Below, in pieces: positions 17,063 to 24,776 of a stretch of DNA of 64,000 nt. The notes beneath the pieces were generated by a model. That model made no database searches and was not told where the DNA came from. It saw nothing but the letters and a program-made list of their open reading frames with translations. Source of the DNA: SYFY01 sp031385325. Its GTDB lineage: Bacteria; Pseudomonadota; Gammaproteobacteria; Pseudomonadales; Azotimanducaceae. Positions within the stretch are counted from its first letter, which is position 1. Each line of letters opens with the position of its first letter. The stretch is from NCBI GenBank assembly GCA_031385325.1, contig JANNBJ010000147.1, positions 34,450 to 98,449 of the forward strand, written 5' to 3'. The position numbers and the translations under genes are program-made.

Positions 17063-17881
17063 TCAGCCCTGGAGCACCTGAAGCGCTTCATCGTGGAGCA
17101 ACCGGTTGCCACAAGCGATGACGTTACCGCCAAACACCGGCGAACCGCCCGCCCAATCCGTGATCACACCGCCCGCCCCACGCACTATCGGAATGAGCGC
17201 CTGGATGTCGTACGCCTGCAGACCACCATCGATTCCAATATCCATGAAGCCCATGGCGAGCACTGAGTAGATGTAACAGTCACCCCCATATCGAGCCATG
17301 CGCACCCGACCTTCGAGGGCATCGTATCGCGCTCGGTCTGTGGCGCCCTTGATCAGATTCGGATTGGTCGTGCCCATGACGGCCTGCGCCAGCGCAACAG
17401 AAGGACGAGTGACTATCGCAGTTTGTTCCGCGCCACGGGCATGGAAGGCCGTGACCCCATCCCCACTCCAAAGCTCATCGGTGAAGGGCTGGTAGACCAC
17501 GCCGATGACGGGTTCCTGACCATCAAACAATGCAAGCAGCAAGCCCCAATGCAACATGCCACTCATAAAGGCACGTGTACCATCAATAGGATCGATGACC
17601 CACGTCAGGCCGTTACCAGGCGCATGACCAAACTCTTCCCCCAACACACCATGGGCAGGGTAGCGCTCCCTAATACGCTGGCGCAGCACCCGCTCAGCGG
17701 CACGATCGCCCTCAGTAACCGGATCAAAGCCGCCATCAGACAACTTGTTCTCCACATGAATGGGGCGGCGAAAAAACGGCAGCACGGCCTGTCCAGCTTC
17801 CTTCGCGATGACTCGCGCAAAGGCCAGCAGTTCCCGTCGCTCCACCTCGGACACGAGAACCCGGTCGCTCAACGTCAGCAT
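17063..17881 (-). CDS. Inositol monophosphatase-family phosphatase (histidinol-phosphatase HisN type)
   Basis: Mg2+-dependent phosphatase of 272 residues. The metal site is visible: LGEEFGHAP, WVIDPIDGTRAFMSG, and the third-metal segment GGLQAYDIQALIPIVRGAGG. The wording of these motifs and the length fit the HisN-type histidinol-phosphate phosphatases more than CysQ or SuhB, so a role in histidine synthesis is plausible but not proven; no other his genes are here. Divergent from the RidA-like gene. Confidence 0.83.
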   Translation of the reverse strand: MLTLSDRVLVSEVERRELLAFARVIAKEAGQAVLPFFRRPIHVENKLSDGGFDPVTEGDRAAERVLRQRIRERYPAHGVLGEEFGHAPGNGLTWVIDPIDGTRAFMSGMLHWGLLLALFDGQEPVIGVVYQPFTDELWSGDGVTAFHARGAEQTAIVTRPSVALAQAVMGTTNPNLIKGATDRARYDALEGRVRMARYGGDCYIYSVLAMGFMDIGIDGGLQAYDIQALIPIVRGAGGVITDWAGGSPVFGGNVIACGNRLLHDEALQVLQG

Positions 17882-17970
17882 GATGCCCTCGAAACAGCTA
17901 ATGGAGGCACGGTATGTACCTTGAAAAATCCACGCTATGATGCCAGCTGAACCAGCTGTTGGAGTGGATC

Positions 17971-18354
17971 ATGGCAAAAGACATCATCGTGCCGAGTGAA
18001 GACAAGGCGCTCTACCAGAATTTTCACTTCGCCTCGGCAGCGCGTGCCAACGGCCTCGTGCTTTGCTCCGGCCAGATCGGCACTCAGGCCGGCGGTGGTG
18101 TTCCCGAATCGGCAGAAGAGGAGTTCCGAAACGCCTGGAAGGCGGTCGGCAAAGTACTGGCTGCCGCCGGACTCGGCTACAGCGATATCGTTGAAATCAA
18201 CTCCTTTCACGTAGGGCTACAAAAAAACCTTGGCACCTTCATGAAGGTGAAGGATGAGTTCGTGAAGGAGCCTTACCCAGCGTGGACGGCGATAGGGGTG
18301 TCGGAGTTGGCGGTGCCAGGAGCGAGGGTGGAGGTTAGGGTGGTGGCTTGTTGA
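17971..18354 (+). CDS. RidA/YjgF-family protein lacking the catalytic arginine
   Basis: Small cytoplasmic trimer-forming protein (127 aa). The family core is clear: GLVLCSGQIG, the middle helix, SDIVEINSF and the C-terminal strand. RidA enzymes that hydrolyse 2-aminoacrylate carry an Arg in PxRxxxxV; here this reads YPAWTAIGV, so Arg is replaced by Trp, as in non-archetypal Rid subfamilies without measured deaminase activity. Start at 17971 has GGAG suitably upstream; an in-frame ATG four codons earlier exists. It stands at the left edge of the A/T-rich island. Confidence 0.88.
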   Translation: MAKDIIVPSEDKALYQNFHFASAARANGLVLCSGQIGTQAGGGVPESAEEEFRNAWKAVGKVLAAAGLGYSDIVEINSFHVGLQKNLGTFMKVKDEFVKEPYPAWTAIGVSELAVPGARVEVRVVAC

Positions 18355-18457
18355 TCAGACTCCGAATTTTTCGAATAAGCCTCGGTCTCGACCCAGAATC
18401 CGGCTGCTCGAAGTAAACCTCCGAAATTAATGCCCCTCGAATTAAGCTAATCGAAAA

Positions 18458-19201
18458 ATGAATAAGTCTAAAGATCAGCGGCACGCCGAAGACATCCAGT
18501 GGTCAATCTATGCCAACTATTACGACGCCATGTGCAAACTCAATCCATCCTACGATTCGATGCTAACAATGGTAGTCGAACACTTTGAGAGTTTGCATTT
18601 GCACCCGGACGCGCGGGTTTTGGATGTTGGGGGAGGAACAGGCAATTTGCTGCTTCGCCTCGCAAAACTTCACCCGCAGATATCCTTTGTTCACTTGGAC
18701 ATCGATGAGGGAATGTTGGGTCTGGCGCGTGATAAGTACCAAGCCCACTCAATATCAAATGTTGAGCTTGTCCGTGCATCCTTTTTGGAATGGGAACACA
18801 AGAACAGTACGTTCGACGTCATCGTGAGCACTAATGCCTTGTACGCAATTCAACCACATCAGACAGCATTGGAGCTGATGCATCGCCTACTTCGATCTAC
18901 TGGTAAGCTTGTGCTAGTGGACTTCGGTCGTCGGCAAAACACCAACGATTGGTTGTTCTACCTAATCAGAAAAGGCATTGCTAACTACGGTTGGAAACGT
19001 ACATACCGAATAGTCGTGGATAATTGGGAGGCGGCGCGTCAAAACCGAAGGACAACTGCCGCCCAAAAACAGGGGCACTATTGGCTTCACAGCACTAAAG
19101 AATTCACCGCCGCGTTAGCAGACGCTCAATTCGAAGTTGAAAACGTAGGCTCCTGTTACCGTGGGTACAGCGACATTGCGGTTTGTAGACCGCGAAAATA
19201 G
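18458..19201 (+). CDS. Class I SAM-dependent methyltransferase in the signalling island
   Basis: Cytoplasmic methyltransferase of 247 aa. SAM motif I reads VLDVGGGTGNLL at about residues 51-62, the acidic residue after strand 2 is in HLDIDEGML, and post-motif VIVSTNALYAI precedes a GKLVLVDFG segment. The N-terminus (IYANYYDAMCKLNPSY) resembles small-molecule methyltransferases. Base use is clearly more A/T-rich than genes on either side. First gene of the island, 241 bp upstream of the cyclase on the same strand. No partner substrate is recognisable; tailoring of a product of the acyltransferase downstream is a possibility, not a demonstration. Confidence 0.82.
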   Translation: MNKSKDQRHAEDIQWSIYANYYDAMCKLNPSYDSMLTMVVEHFESLHLHPDARVLDVGGGTGNLLLRLAKLHPQISFVHLDIDEGMLGLARDKYQAHSISNVELVRASFLEWEHKNSTFDVIVSTNALYAIQPHQTALELMHRLLRSTGKLVLVDFGRRQNTNDWLFYLIRKGIANYGWKRTYRIVVDNWEAARQNRRTTAAQKQGHYWLHSTKEFTAALADAQFEVENVGSCYRGYSDIAVCRPRK

Positions 19202-19442
19202 GCACTTTCCTTCTTTTTAGAGCGAACTTACATCAACTCCCTCGCGAAAAAATATCCACTAGATGTAGGCTTCTTTGACTTTCAAAGACAACTAAAGCAA
19301 AGACGCAGTTAACACATTCTTGCCAGGCAGGTTGATTTGCTGCTTTCAAATGCGCAATCTAATTCCTCTCACATAAAACAGTCTAACGTCGACATGAGCT
19401 CAACGAGGATCACCCCAGCGGAGCTCTTTTCAGTGACTATCG

Positions 19443-20912
19443 GTGACAGCAGGTCTTGCCCTGAATATGAACCTAGATAGCATCTATGGCAGATTTTTTG
19501 CCTATATTTTTCCACTTTCGTTACTGGATGGAACGCCTTGGTTGCGAGCTTGGAAAGCCAAGGAAAATGAAGATTTCATTGGTGTCGCGAAGGTTGTATT
19601 CCCGCTATCAGCGATTCTGTACTTGGGGCACTATTTCTTTTTTGACAAGCCAATGGGCTTGGAGCCATTGCACGAGTGGCTAATCTTTCGCTTATGCATG
19701 GCCACAATAGCTTTGGCTACATTCGCTTTCTACATTACCCCGCTAGCGCGCATGGCCTTTTACAGAGGTCCCGCGATCTGTACGTTTTTGTTGTTTTGTT
19801 ATTCCCAAGCAAAAGTTACGATCTGGTATCCGGAAGCTCCTTGGTTGTACTGCTTCTTGTTCGTCGGAATCGGCGCTCTAACCCTGAGAGCTTCTGTAAT
19901 GACGAGTGCCATTTTTGCCGTGAGTGCAATGATTGTCCAATGGGGAGCGCTGATCCAAACTGGCGTACCAAGTCCAACACTCTTCAGCGCGGCCTTCGTT
20001 ACGTTAGTGCTTATCGTTGCCAGTAGAGGTGGCTACGTAGCCGATCTTCGCTTTTTTCTCCTGACCCAACAAAACACCGATTCCCAGCGAAGGAACATCG
20101 AGCTAAATATCGAGTTCACAGATCGCATCAAATCCTTCATCCCAGGAGAAATTGCCAAAAGGCTCGATTTTCTCCTCCGCGGAAGAGACACGACCGTCCT
20201 GCAAGCGATCGACGAAGTGCTTCGCCCTCGAAAGAAGCAGATCGCGTGCCTGTTTAGCGATATTCGAGGATTTACGGAAGCGTCCAAGAACTTAGAGAAC
20301 TTTATCGGTGAGCTGGTACTGCCGAACGTAAAAGCTTGCACATCAGCCATCGACGACAATGGAGGAATACCAAGAAAAATCGGAGACTTAATATTCGCGT
20401 ACTTCGATGGCGATGGAGCGCATTTGAACTTGCTCCGAGCAATACGCTCCGCATTTCAAATTGCAGAAATCAACGATTCACAAAATGGAGGCAGTGCAGA
20501 TAACCTGAGAATTACGCGGTACACACTCGTGTCCGTCGGCGAGGCATATGTCGGAAACATCGGAGGCTTTGATTCGTCCGTTGAAATAACTGCTTTAGGA
20601 TCTCCGGTGAACATATTAAGTCGCATAGACGAACTAACAAAGGAGGAACAGATTGCGAAGGAACTCAACTCGGGAGATATCGTACTTTCAAACACCGCGT
20701 ACAATATGATTTTCGAAATTGGTCTACGACCAATCGCAAAGAAGCTAGTCCTCAGAGAAATGGGTCTAACTATTCGGAATTTTCCGGACGAAGCGTACAT
20801 TTTCGTGATCCCTCCGAGTGAAGCCAACAGGCGCCACTTTTCGAAGTTCTATCACTTTGCAGTTGAAAGTCAGGAGCAGTTGGTTGACACAAGACCCAAT
20901 AAAGTTGCGTGA
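19443..20912 (+). CDS. Six-TM class III adenylate/guanylate cyclase
   Basis: Membrane-bound nucleotide cyclase (489 aa). About six hydrophobic helices occupy residues 47-195, then a linker and a class III catalytic domain from about residue 262. The metal-binding Asp lies in ACLFSDIRGFTEASK, the second in KIGDLIFAYFDGDG, and the transition-state Asn/Arg pair in GSPVNILSRIDEL. A single domain would act as a homodimer. Whether cAMP or cGMP is made is not certain from sequence. GTG at 19443 or ATG at 19467 could start it; neither has a good ribosome site. It overlaps the next gene, so both are likely made together. The six-helix anchor may be a ligand receptor. Confidence 0.85.
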   Translation: MTAGLALNMNLDSIYGRFFAYIFPLSLLDGTPWLRAWKAKENEDFIGVAKVVFPLSAILYLGHYFFFDKPMGLEPLHEWLIFRLCMATIALATFAFYITPLARMAFYRGPAICTFLLFCYSQAKVTIWYPEAPWLYCFLFVGIGALTLRASVMTSAIFAVSAMIVQWGALIQTGVPSPTLFSAAFVTLVLIVASRGGYVADLRFFLLTQQNTDSQRRNIELNIEFTDRIKSFIPGEIAKRLDFLLRGRDTTVLQAIDEVLRPRKKQIACLFSDIRGFTEASKNLENFIGELVLPNVKACTSAIDDNGGIPRKIGDLIFAYFDGDGAHLNLLRAIRSAFQIAEINDSQNGGSADNLRITRYTLVSVGEAYVGNIGGFDSSVEITALGSPVNILSRIDELTKEEQIAKELNSGDIVLSNTAYNMIFEIGLRPIAKKLVLREMGLTIRNFPDEAYIFVIPPSEANRRHFSKFYHFAVESQEQLVDTRPNKVA

Positions 20913-22356
20913 CTTCGAAGACCTCAACTTCAAAGAAGTTCACGACATAATTTTCCCAGCAGATGTGCGAGAAAACGACCTAGTCCGAGCAAAAATTCGT
21001 CTCTCTGGCCAATCCAGCGACCCACAATTAGTGCGCATATGGAAGATGAGCCCACTTGGTATCGAACTGCTCGTTCCAATGTCGAGTGGATTAGATAAAG
21101 GTAGATTGCTAGATATCGAATTAAAGATCGGCAGACAAGTGACCCTTCTGCAAGGGACTGTTGTGGAATCAGGAGAGGAGTTACGAGGGTCCGAGTTGGT
21201 AGTAATTCGCCTAAACACCCCATCCAAATTAGCGGCTCCGACAGCAGAAGAAAGACGCACATCGAGTCGTTGGATTTGTAGTACTCAGTTTTTCCCAGTC
21301 GCTATTGCTCCAAACCCCTCACAATACAACGACTTCATATATTTGACAGTTCGCGATATCGCGGGAGGAGGCTTCCGCGCATTAACAAGCCTAAGAAACA
21401 AGTTTCTCGTCTCGGGCATGACTTTGGACATGCAGATAAGCTTTCCAATGACTGGCTACTCTGCAATACGTGCTCGAATCGTCCGGACGAAATTAACTGC
21501 TGACAATGGTAAAGACTATTTGGAAGTCGGCTTCGAGTTTAGCCACTTGTCAGCCAGCCAAAGAGAGACGATCGGTCAATACTTGGTTCAGTTCAGCAAT
21601 GCTGAATCACTGTCTGAGGTCAACTCTGCTGGATTCCATCCTCCTTCATTTTCTAAAGGAGTGGATTTCCAATACATCAAAAGTCTTACAGACTTTCAGG
21701 ACGTATTAGAATTGCGCTTACTGGCCAACCGCGGCGTTGGAAAAATACCGCCCTCATATTCCGCGGCTTCTATGGCTGATCGTTTCGATTCAACAAGTAG
21801 AATCCTCGTCGGGAAGTTCAACGGGAAGATTGTTGGCACGATCCGACTGCGATTTGCTGAACTCGGTGAGACTTTGGAGCTTGAGCAGTATTTAAAACTT
21901 CCTGAGACCTTTCCCCAGATCAATCAAATTGTAGAGTGCAGTCGAGCTGCCACTCATCCAAGCTATAGAAGGGGTGACCTGTGGTACTCCATGCTGCAGC
22001 ACATTGCAATCGCGGCACTAAGAGCCAATCGCAGTTTTGCCGTTATCTGCACGACCAAAGAGCTGCTGCCTATGTACAAGAAACTAGGTCTGCAGGATGC
22101 CGGGATCACCTTCGAAATGCCGATCTATCCTGGTGTGGAGCAACATCTTATGTACGTCAACCTCTACGACGTCTTGACGGGAGTTAACGTCGGCCCACTA
22201 GCTTGGGCTATTGTTTGGCAGAAAGTTGCGGAATTCCTAGACGAACAACAGCTTCATGGAACAAAGAACATGAACTCAACTCGCATTAAGGTCTATAGGT
22301 TTTTTGCTCCAATGGCGAGACTTATTGCGATGCTGAGGCCCCAAAAAACCAAGTAA
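20884..22356 (+). CDS. PilZ-PilZ-N-acyltransferase (FeeM/autoinducer-synthase-like GNAT) fusion
   Basis: Three-part cytoplasmic protein of about 490 aa. Residues ~10-115 form a degenerate PilZ-like barrel (KIRLSGQ...MSPLGIELLVP). Residues ~120-250 form a second PilZ with the c-di-GMP signature RTSSR and DIAGGG (consensus RxxxR, DxSxxG). Residues ~260-440 resemble FeeM-type N-acyl amino acid synthases: DRFDSTSRILVGKFNGKIVGTIRLRF, then IVECSRAATHPSYRRG and MYKKLGLQDAG. I choose TTG at 20884 because AGGAG lies 7 bases upstream; it overlaps the cyclase by 29 bp. The stop codon lies within the GTAAGCG end of IS66-like DNA, so the native C-terminus may have been replaced. Product and acyl donor unknown. 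Confidence 0.75.
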   Translation: MTQDPIKLRDFEDLNFKEVHDIIFPADVRENDLVRAKIRLSGQSSDPQLVRIWKMSPLGIELLVPMSSGLDKGRLLDIELKIGRQVTLLQGTVVESGEELRGSELVVIRLNTPSKLAAPTAEERRTSSRWICSTQFFPVAIAPNPSQYNDFIYLTVRDIAGGGFRALTSLRNKFLVSGMTLDMQISFPMTGYSAIRARIVRTKLTADNGKDYLEVGFEFSHLSASQRETIGQYLVQFSNAESLSEVNSAGFHPPSFSKGVDFQYIKSLTDFQDVLELRLLANRGVGKIPPSYSAASMADRFDSTSRILVGKFNGKIVGTIRLRFAELGETLELEQYLKLPETFPQINQIVECSRAATHPSYRRGDLWYSMLQHIAIAALRANRSFAVICTTKELLPMYKKLGLQDAGITFEMPIYPGVEQHLMYVNLYDVLTGVNVGPLAWAIVWQKVAEFLDEQQLHGTKNMNSTRIKVYRFFAPMARLIAMLRPQKTK

Positions 22357-22532
22357 GCGATTCGCGAACCCATCTTTCCTGCAGTGCGTCGATCTGTTGT
22401 GAGGAAGCGGCGCTTGCGATCCATCAAGGCGGCAGCTGTTTCTCGATCCGGGTGGTCGGACTCTTATCTGATTCAACCTTTCTAAACCCCGCAAAAAACC
22501 TCCACACATTAGCGAGACCACTACGAACTAAG
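22353..22532 (+). mobile_element. IS66-like left-end remnant A
   Basis: Starts GTAAGCGATTCGCGAACCC. A 35-bp stretch at 22364-22398 matches 22886-22920 at 31 of 35 positions. GTAAGCG is the usual IS66-family terminus. No transposase follows directly; it is a decayed fragment that abuts the stop of the PilZ-acyltransferase gene. Confidence 0.55.
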
Positions 22533-22612
22533 GTAATCGTCCGGCTAACTCATCTTCCATTTTACGTCGCGTCTTCTGACGATGGTGTCCACATAACGAT
22601 GAGGTGGACACC
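22533..22612 (+). mobile_element. IS66-like left end in front of tnpA remnant
   Basis: GTAATCGTCCGGCTAACTC begins a second IS66-type terminus 80 bp before the tnpA start codon, the normal spacing in this family. A GTGTCCAC...GTGGACAC inverted repeat overlaps the tnpA ribosome site. Confidence 0.6.
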
Positions 22613-22874
22613 ATGCACAAATCCCGTATCGATCGACGCCGCAGACACAGCGCGGAGTTGAGGGCGCAAGTTCTGGCCGCATGCGCCGAACCCGGCGCGT
22701 CAATCGCGCAGGTCGCGCTCTCGCATGGGCTGAACGCCAACCTGGTCTACAAGTGGCGGCGCTTAACCGCATCGGAATGCGGTCGTGTGTCGAAGTCGGT
22801 GGTTGTCGCCCCGCGCAACGATTTTGTTTCGATTCCGATCCTGCCAGCGAACGATATCCGTGTCGCCATCCGCC
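22613..22874 (+). pseudogene. tnpA: IS66-family tnpA, truncated
   Basis: N-terminal part of the small IS66 helix-turn-helix protein: RRRRHSAELRAQVLAACAEPG, then SIAQVALSHGLNANLVYKWRR is a textbook match. The match ends after IRVAIRLKR near 22874, where a third IS66-end-like sequence begins and the frame runs into unrelated code. tnpB and tnpC are missing, so the element cannot move itself. Confidence 0.85.
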
Positions 22875-22920
22875 TTAAGCGTCCGGCGAACCCGTCTTTC
22901 CCGCAGTGCGCCGACCTGTT
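22875..22920 (+). mobile_element. IS66-like left-end remnant B
   Basis: TTAAGCGTCCGGCGAACCCG matches the other two ends and is joined to the middle of tnpA, in the same orientation. Together with remnant A and the intact-looking end at 22533 it shows several IS66 copies inserted or recombined here. Confidence 0.55.
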
Positions 22921-23396
22921 ACCCAGGATCATACTCGATCGAAGGGTGACGTTGGCCCTTGGTATTCCGACCTTGTATTTGATTTGGTGGCCTGCGTTCC
23001 ATTGACGGTAAATCCGCACGCGTCTCCTCCGAACCACTCATGAGGTTCCGTTGACAAAGGATTCGGAACAGATCAAAAGCCGGTGATGTATGGACCCTAT
23101 GGCGCGCAGTCGTTCTCTACTGAAGGGCAATGCCTGGAGAGAGCACGCACCTTGATTACAAGTGCATCGGTAGTTGCAGCAGAAGATTCATGCGCAATCC
23201 AAGCCAAAAGGCAAAGTCGGCACATACGCACTCCCATCTATTCGAAAGAACAGAGACCCACGAGCCATAGACGAAATTACCCCTTTGAAACGGGAAAAGA
23301 TCCTGATTTCCCTCAAATTTCGATCACACGGGTCAACTGCCTCTAGATTTCTTCGTAACTTTAGCTTATCAAAATGCACTCCATTTCAGATCCACT
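22921..23396. other. About 475 bp of unassigned, probably decayed mobile DNA
   Basis: Short overlapping open frames exist on both strands but none has a recognised domain, ribosome site or coding look. It connects the IS66 debris to the histidine kinase and presumably holds that gene's promoter; no clear -35/-10 pair stands out. Confidence 0.45.
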
Positions 23397-24767
23397 ATGC
23401 AAACACCACCCCTGCCAAAGATCTTAGGAGACGAGGTACGAATCGCGGTCGATTTGTGGCTTCCTTTCACTCGCCAGTATGGAATAGCCTCTGCCTTCAT
23501 CCCAATCGCCGGACTTTACGACATCTTCGTTGCTGAGCTGAGTTTCAACACGATGCCAATTCGCTTCCTGATGTGTATCGCCGTGTTCTCCATGTGTACT
23601 CACAAACATTGGAATCGTGCGTGGCAAGATCAATCCCATATTGTGTGGTCACTTGTTTTGATCTTTGTGCTTCCTTTCGGATTCGGATTCATGCTCACCC
23701 AATCAGCGGCGAGCACTGCTCGCGGTTCAGAGGTGCACTATGTGTTGCTGCTCCAATACGTAACTGCGCTCTTTCTTCTGATCCAGATGTGCAACAGTAT
23801 CCGTGTCACCGTCTTCTTTTGGACCATTGGAACCGCTTGCGTATTCTTGCCCTTACACTGGCAAGAAATCCAAAACTATCAGGAACTCTACAGAGTCACT
23901 GCGCTCAGCGCGGGTGTCTACCTGACAATGATTCTCGTCGGCAGCGTCGCAAATCAGAACATTAGGCTTACAGAAGAAGCGAAAGCAGAAGCTGCCCACA
24001 TAATCGGAAGCAACATTGCTCATGAACTACGCACCCCTTTGGCCGCAATTCGGATGTATGCGAAAGGCACCACGAATCAGATTGATATTCTGCTCGATGC
24101 GTACACTAAGGCGAGGTCTGCAGGACTAGTCATCGCAACTCTCCGACCAAACCAAGTCCAAATTATGAAGGAACTCTTCGACGCTATTGATCGGGAGGTA
24201 AATTACTCAAACACCATTATCGACATGCTTCTCGTGAAGTCAGGTCGAAAAATTCCGGACAGAAGGGAGTTCGATTACTTCAACGTTTCTCTCGCAATTA
24301 GCGAAGCCATGAATAGGTATCCCGCAAACAACCAACACGAAAGAAATATTCAAAGAGTCGAAGTGATTAGAGACTTCGAAGTAGTTGCTCCAAAGCTACT
24401 GATCGTCCATGTGTTTTTTAACTTACTCAAGAACGCCGTCTACTACTCGCAAAAATCTTCAGATTCGTACGTTCGAGTGCAGATTGGCCGAACTGGCACA
24501 AATGAAAACGTGGTCATCGTCGAAGACAACGGCCCTGGAATTGCTGTCAGTGAACCAGACCAGATCTTTGAGCGTTTTTTTACGACGACGCTGGCCGGCG
24601 AAGGCACCGGGATTGGATTGAGTTTTTGCCAGTTAGTTATGGAAGAAATAGGCGGATCGATATCAGTTTCGAACGAAAATCCTCAAAGAACCACATTTCA
24701 ACTTGTATTTCCTGAGGGAAAGGGCAATCGGAGGCGCAGACTACACAGCTACATTACAGCCAGCTGA
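23397..24767 (+). CDS. CqsS/LqsS-like quorum-sensing sensor histidine kinase
   Basis: Inner-membrane kinase of 456 aa. The N-terminal ~185 residues form a six-helix anchor whose pattern (RFLMCIAVFSM..HKHWNRAW, VLPFGFGFML) follows Vibrio CqsS, the receptor for alpha-hydroxyketone signals. The H-box is IIGSNIAHELRTPLAAIR (His about residue 208), followed by the long insert typical of CqsS, the N-box FFNLLKNAVYYSQ, G1 VEDNGPGIA and G2 GEGTGIGLSFCQLV. Unlike Vibrio CqsS there is no C-terminal receiver domain, and no response regulator gene is nearby. A/T-rich like the cyclase. No clear ribosome site. The ligand is unknown; the acyltransferase upstream could make it. Confidence 0.87.
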   Translation: MQTPPLPKILGDEVRIAVDLWLPFTRQYGIASAFIPIAGLYDIFVAELSFNTMPIRFLMCIAVFSMCTHKHWNRAWQDQSHIVWSLVLIFVLPFGFGFMLTQSAASTARGSEVHYVLLLQYVTALFLLIQMCNSIRVTVFFWTIGTACVFLPLHWQEIQNYQELYRVTALSAGVYLTMILVGSVANQNIRLTEEAKAEAAHIIGSNIAHELRTPLAAIRMYAKGTTNQIDILLDAYTKARSAGLVIATLRPNQVQIMKELFDAIDREVNYSNTIIDMLLVKSGRKIPDRREFDYFNVSLAISEAMNRYPANNQHERNIQRVEVIRDFEVVAPKLLIVHVFFNLLKNAVYYSQKSSDSYVRVQIGRTGTNENVVIVEDNGPGIAVSEPDQIFERFFTTTLAGEGTGIGLSFCQLVMEEIGGSISVSNENPQRTTFQLVFPEGKGNRRRRLHSYITAS

Positions 24768-24776
24768 CCTACTAGC

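Noticed and set aside
16735..17121. 128-residue + strand frame upstream of the phosphatase end
   Set aside because: No ribosome site or domain; its second half is antisense to the phosphatase and composition looks non-coding.
18355..18457. Possible tRNA or attachment site at the left island border
   Set aside because: Searched for a tRNA-like cloverleaf or a direct repeat matching the right border; none seen.
22604..23005. A full 133-residue IS66 tnpA
   Set aside because: Similarity stops near 22874 where another IS end begins; the rest is read-through into unrelated DNA.
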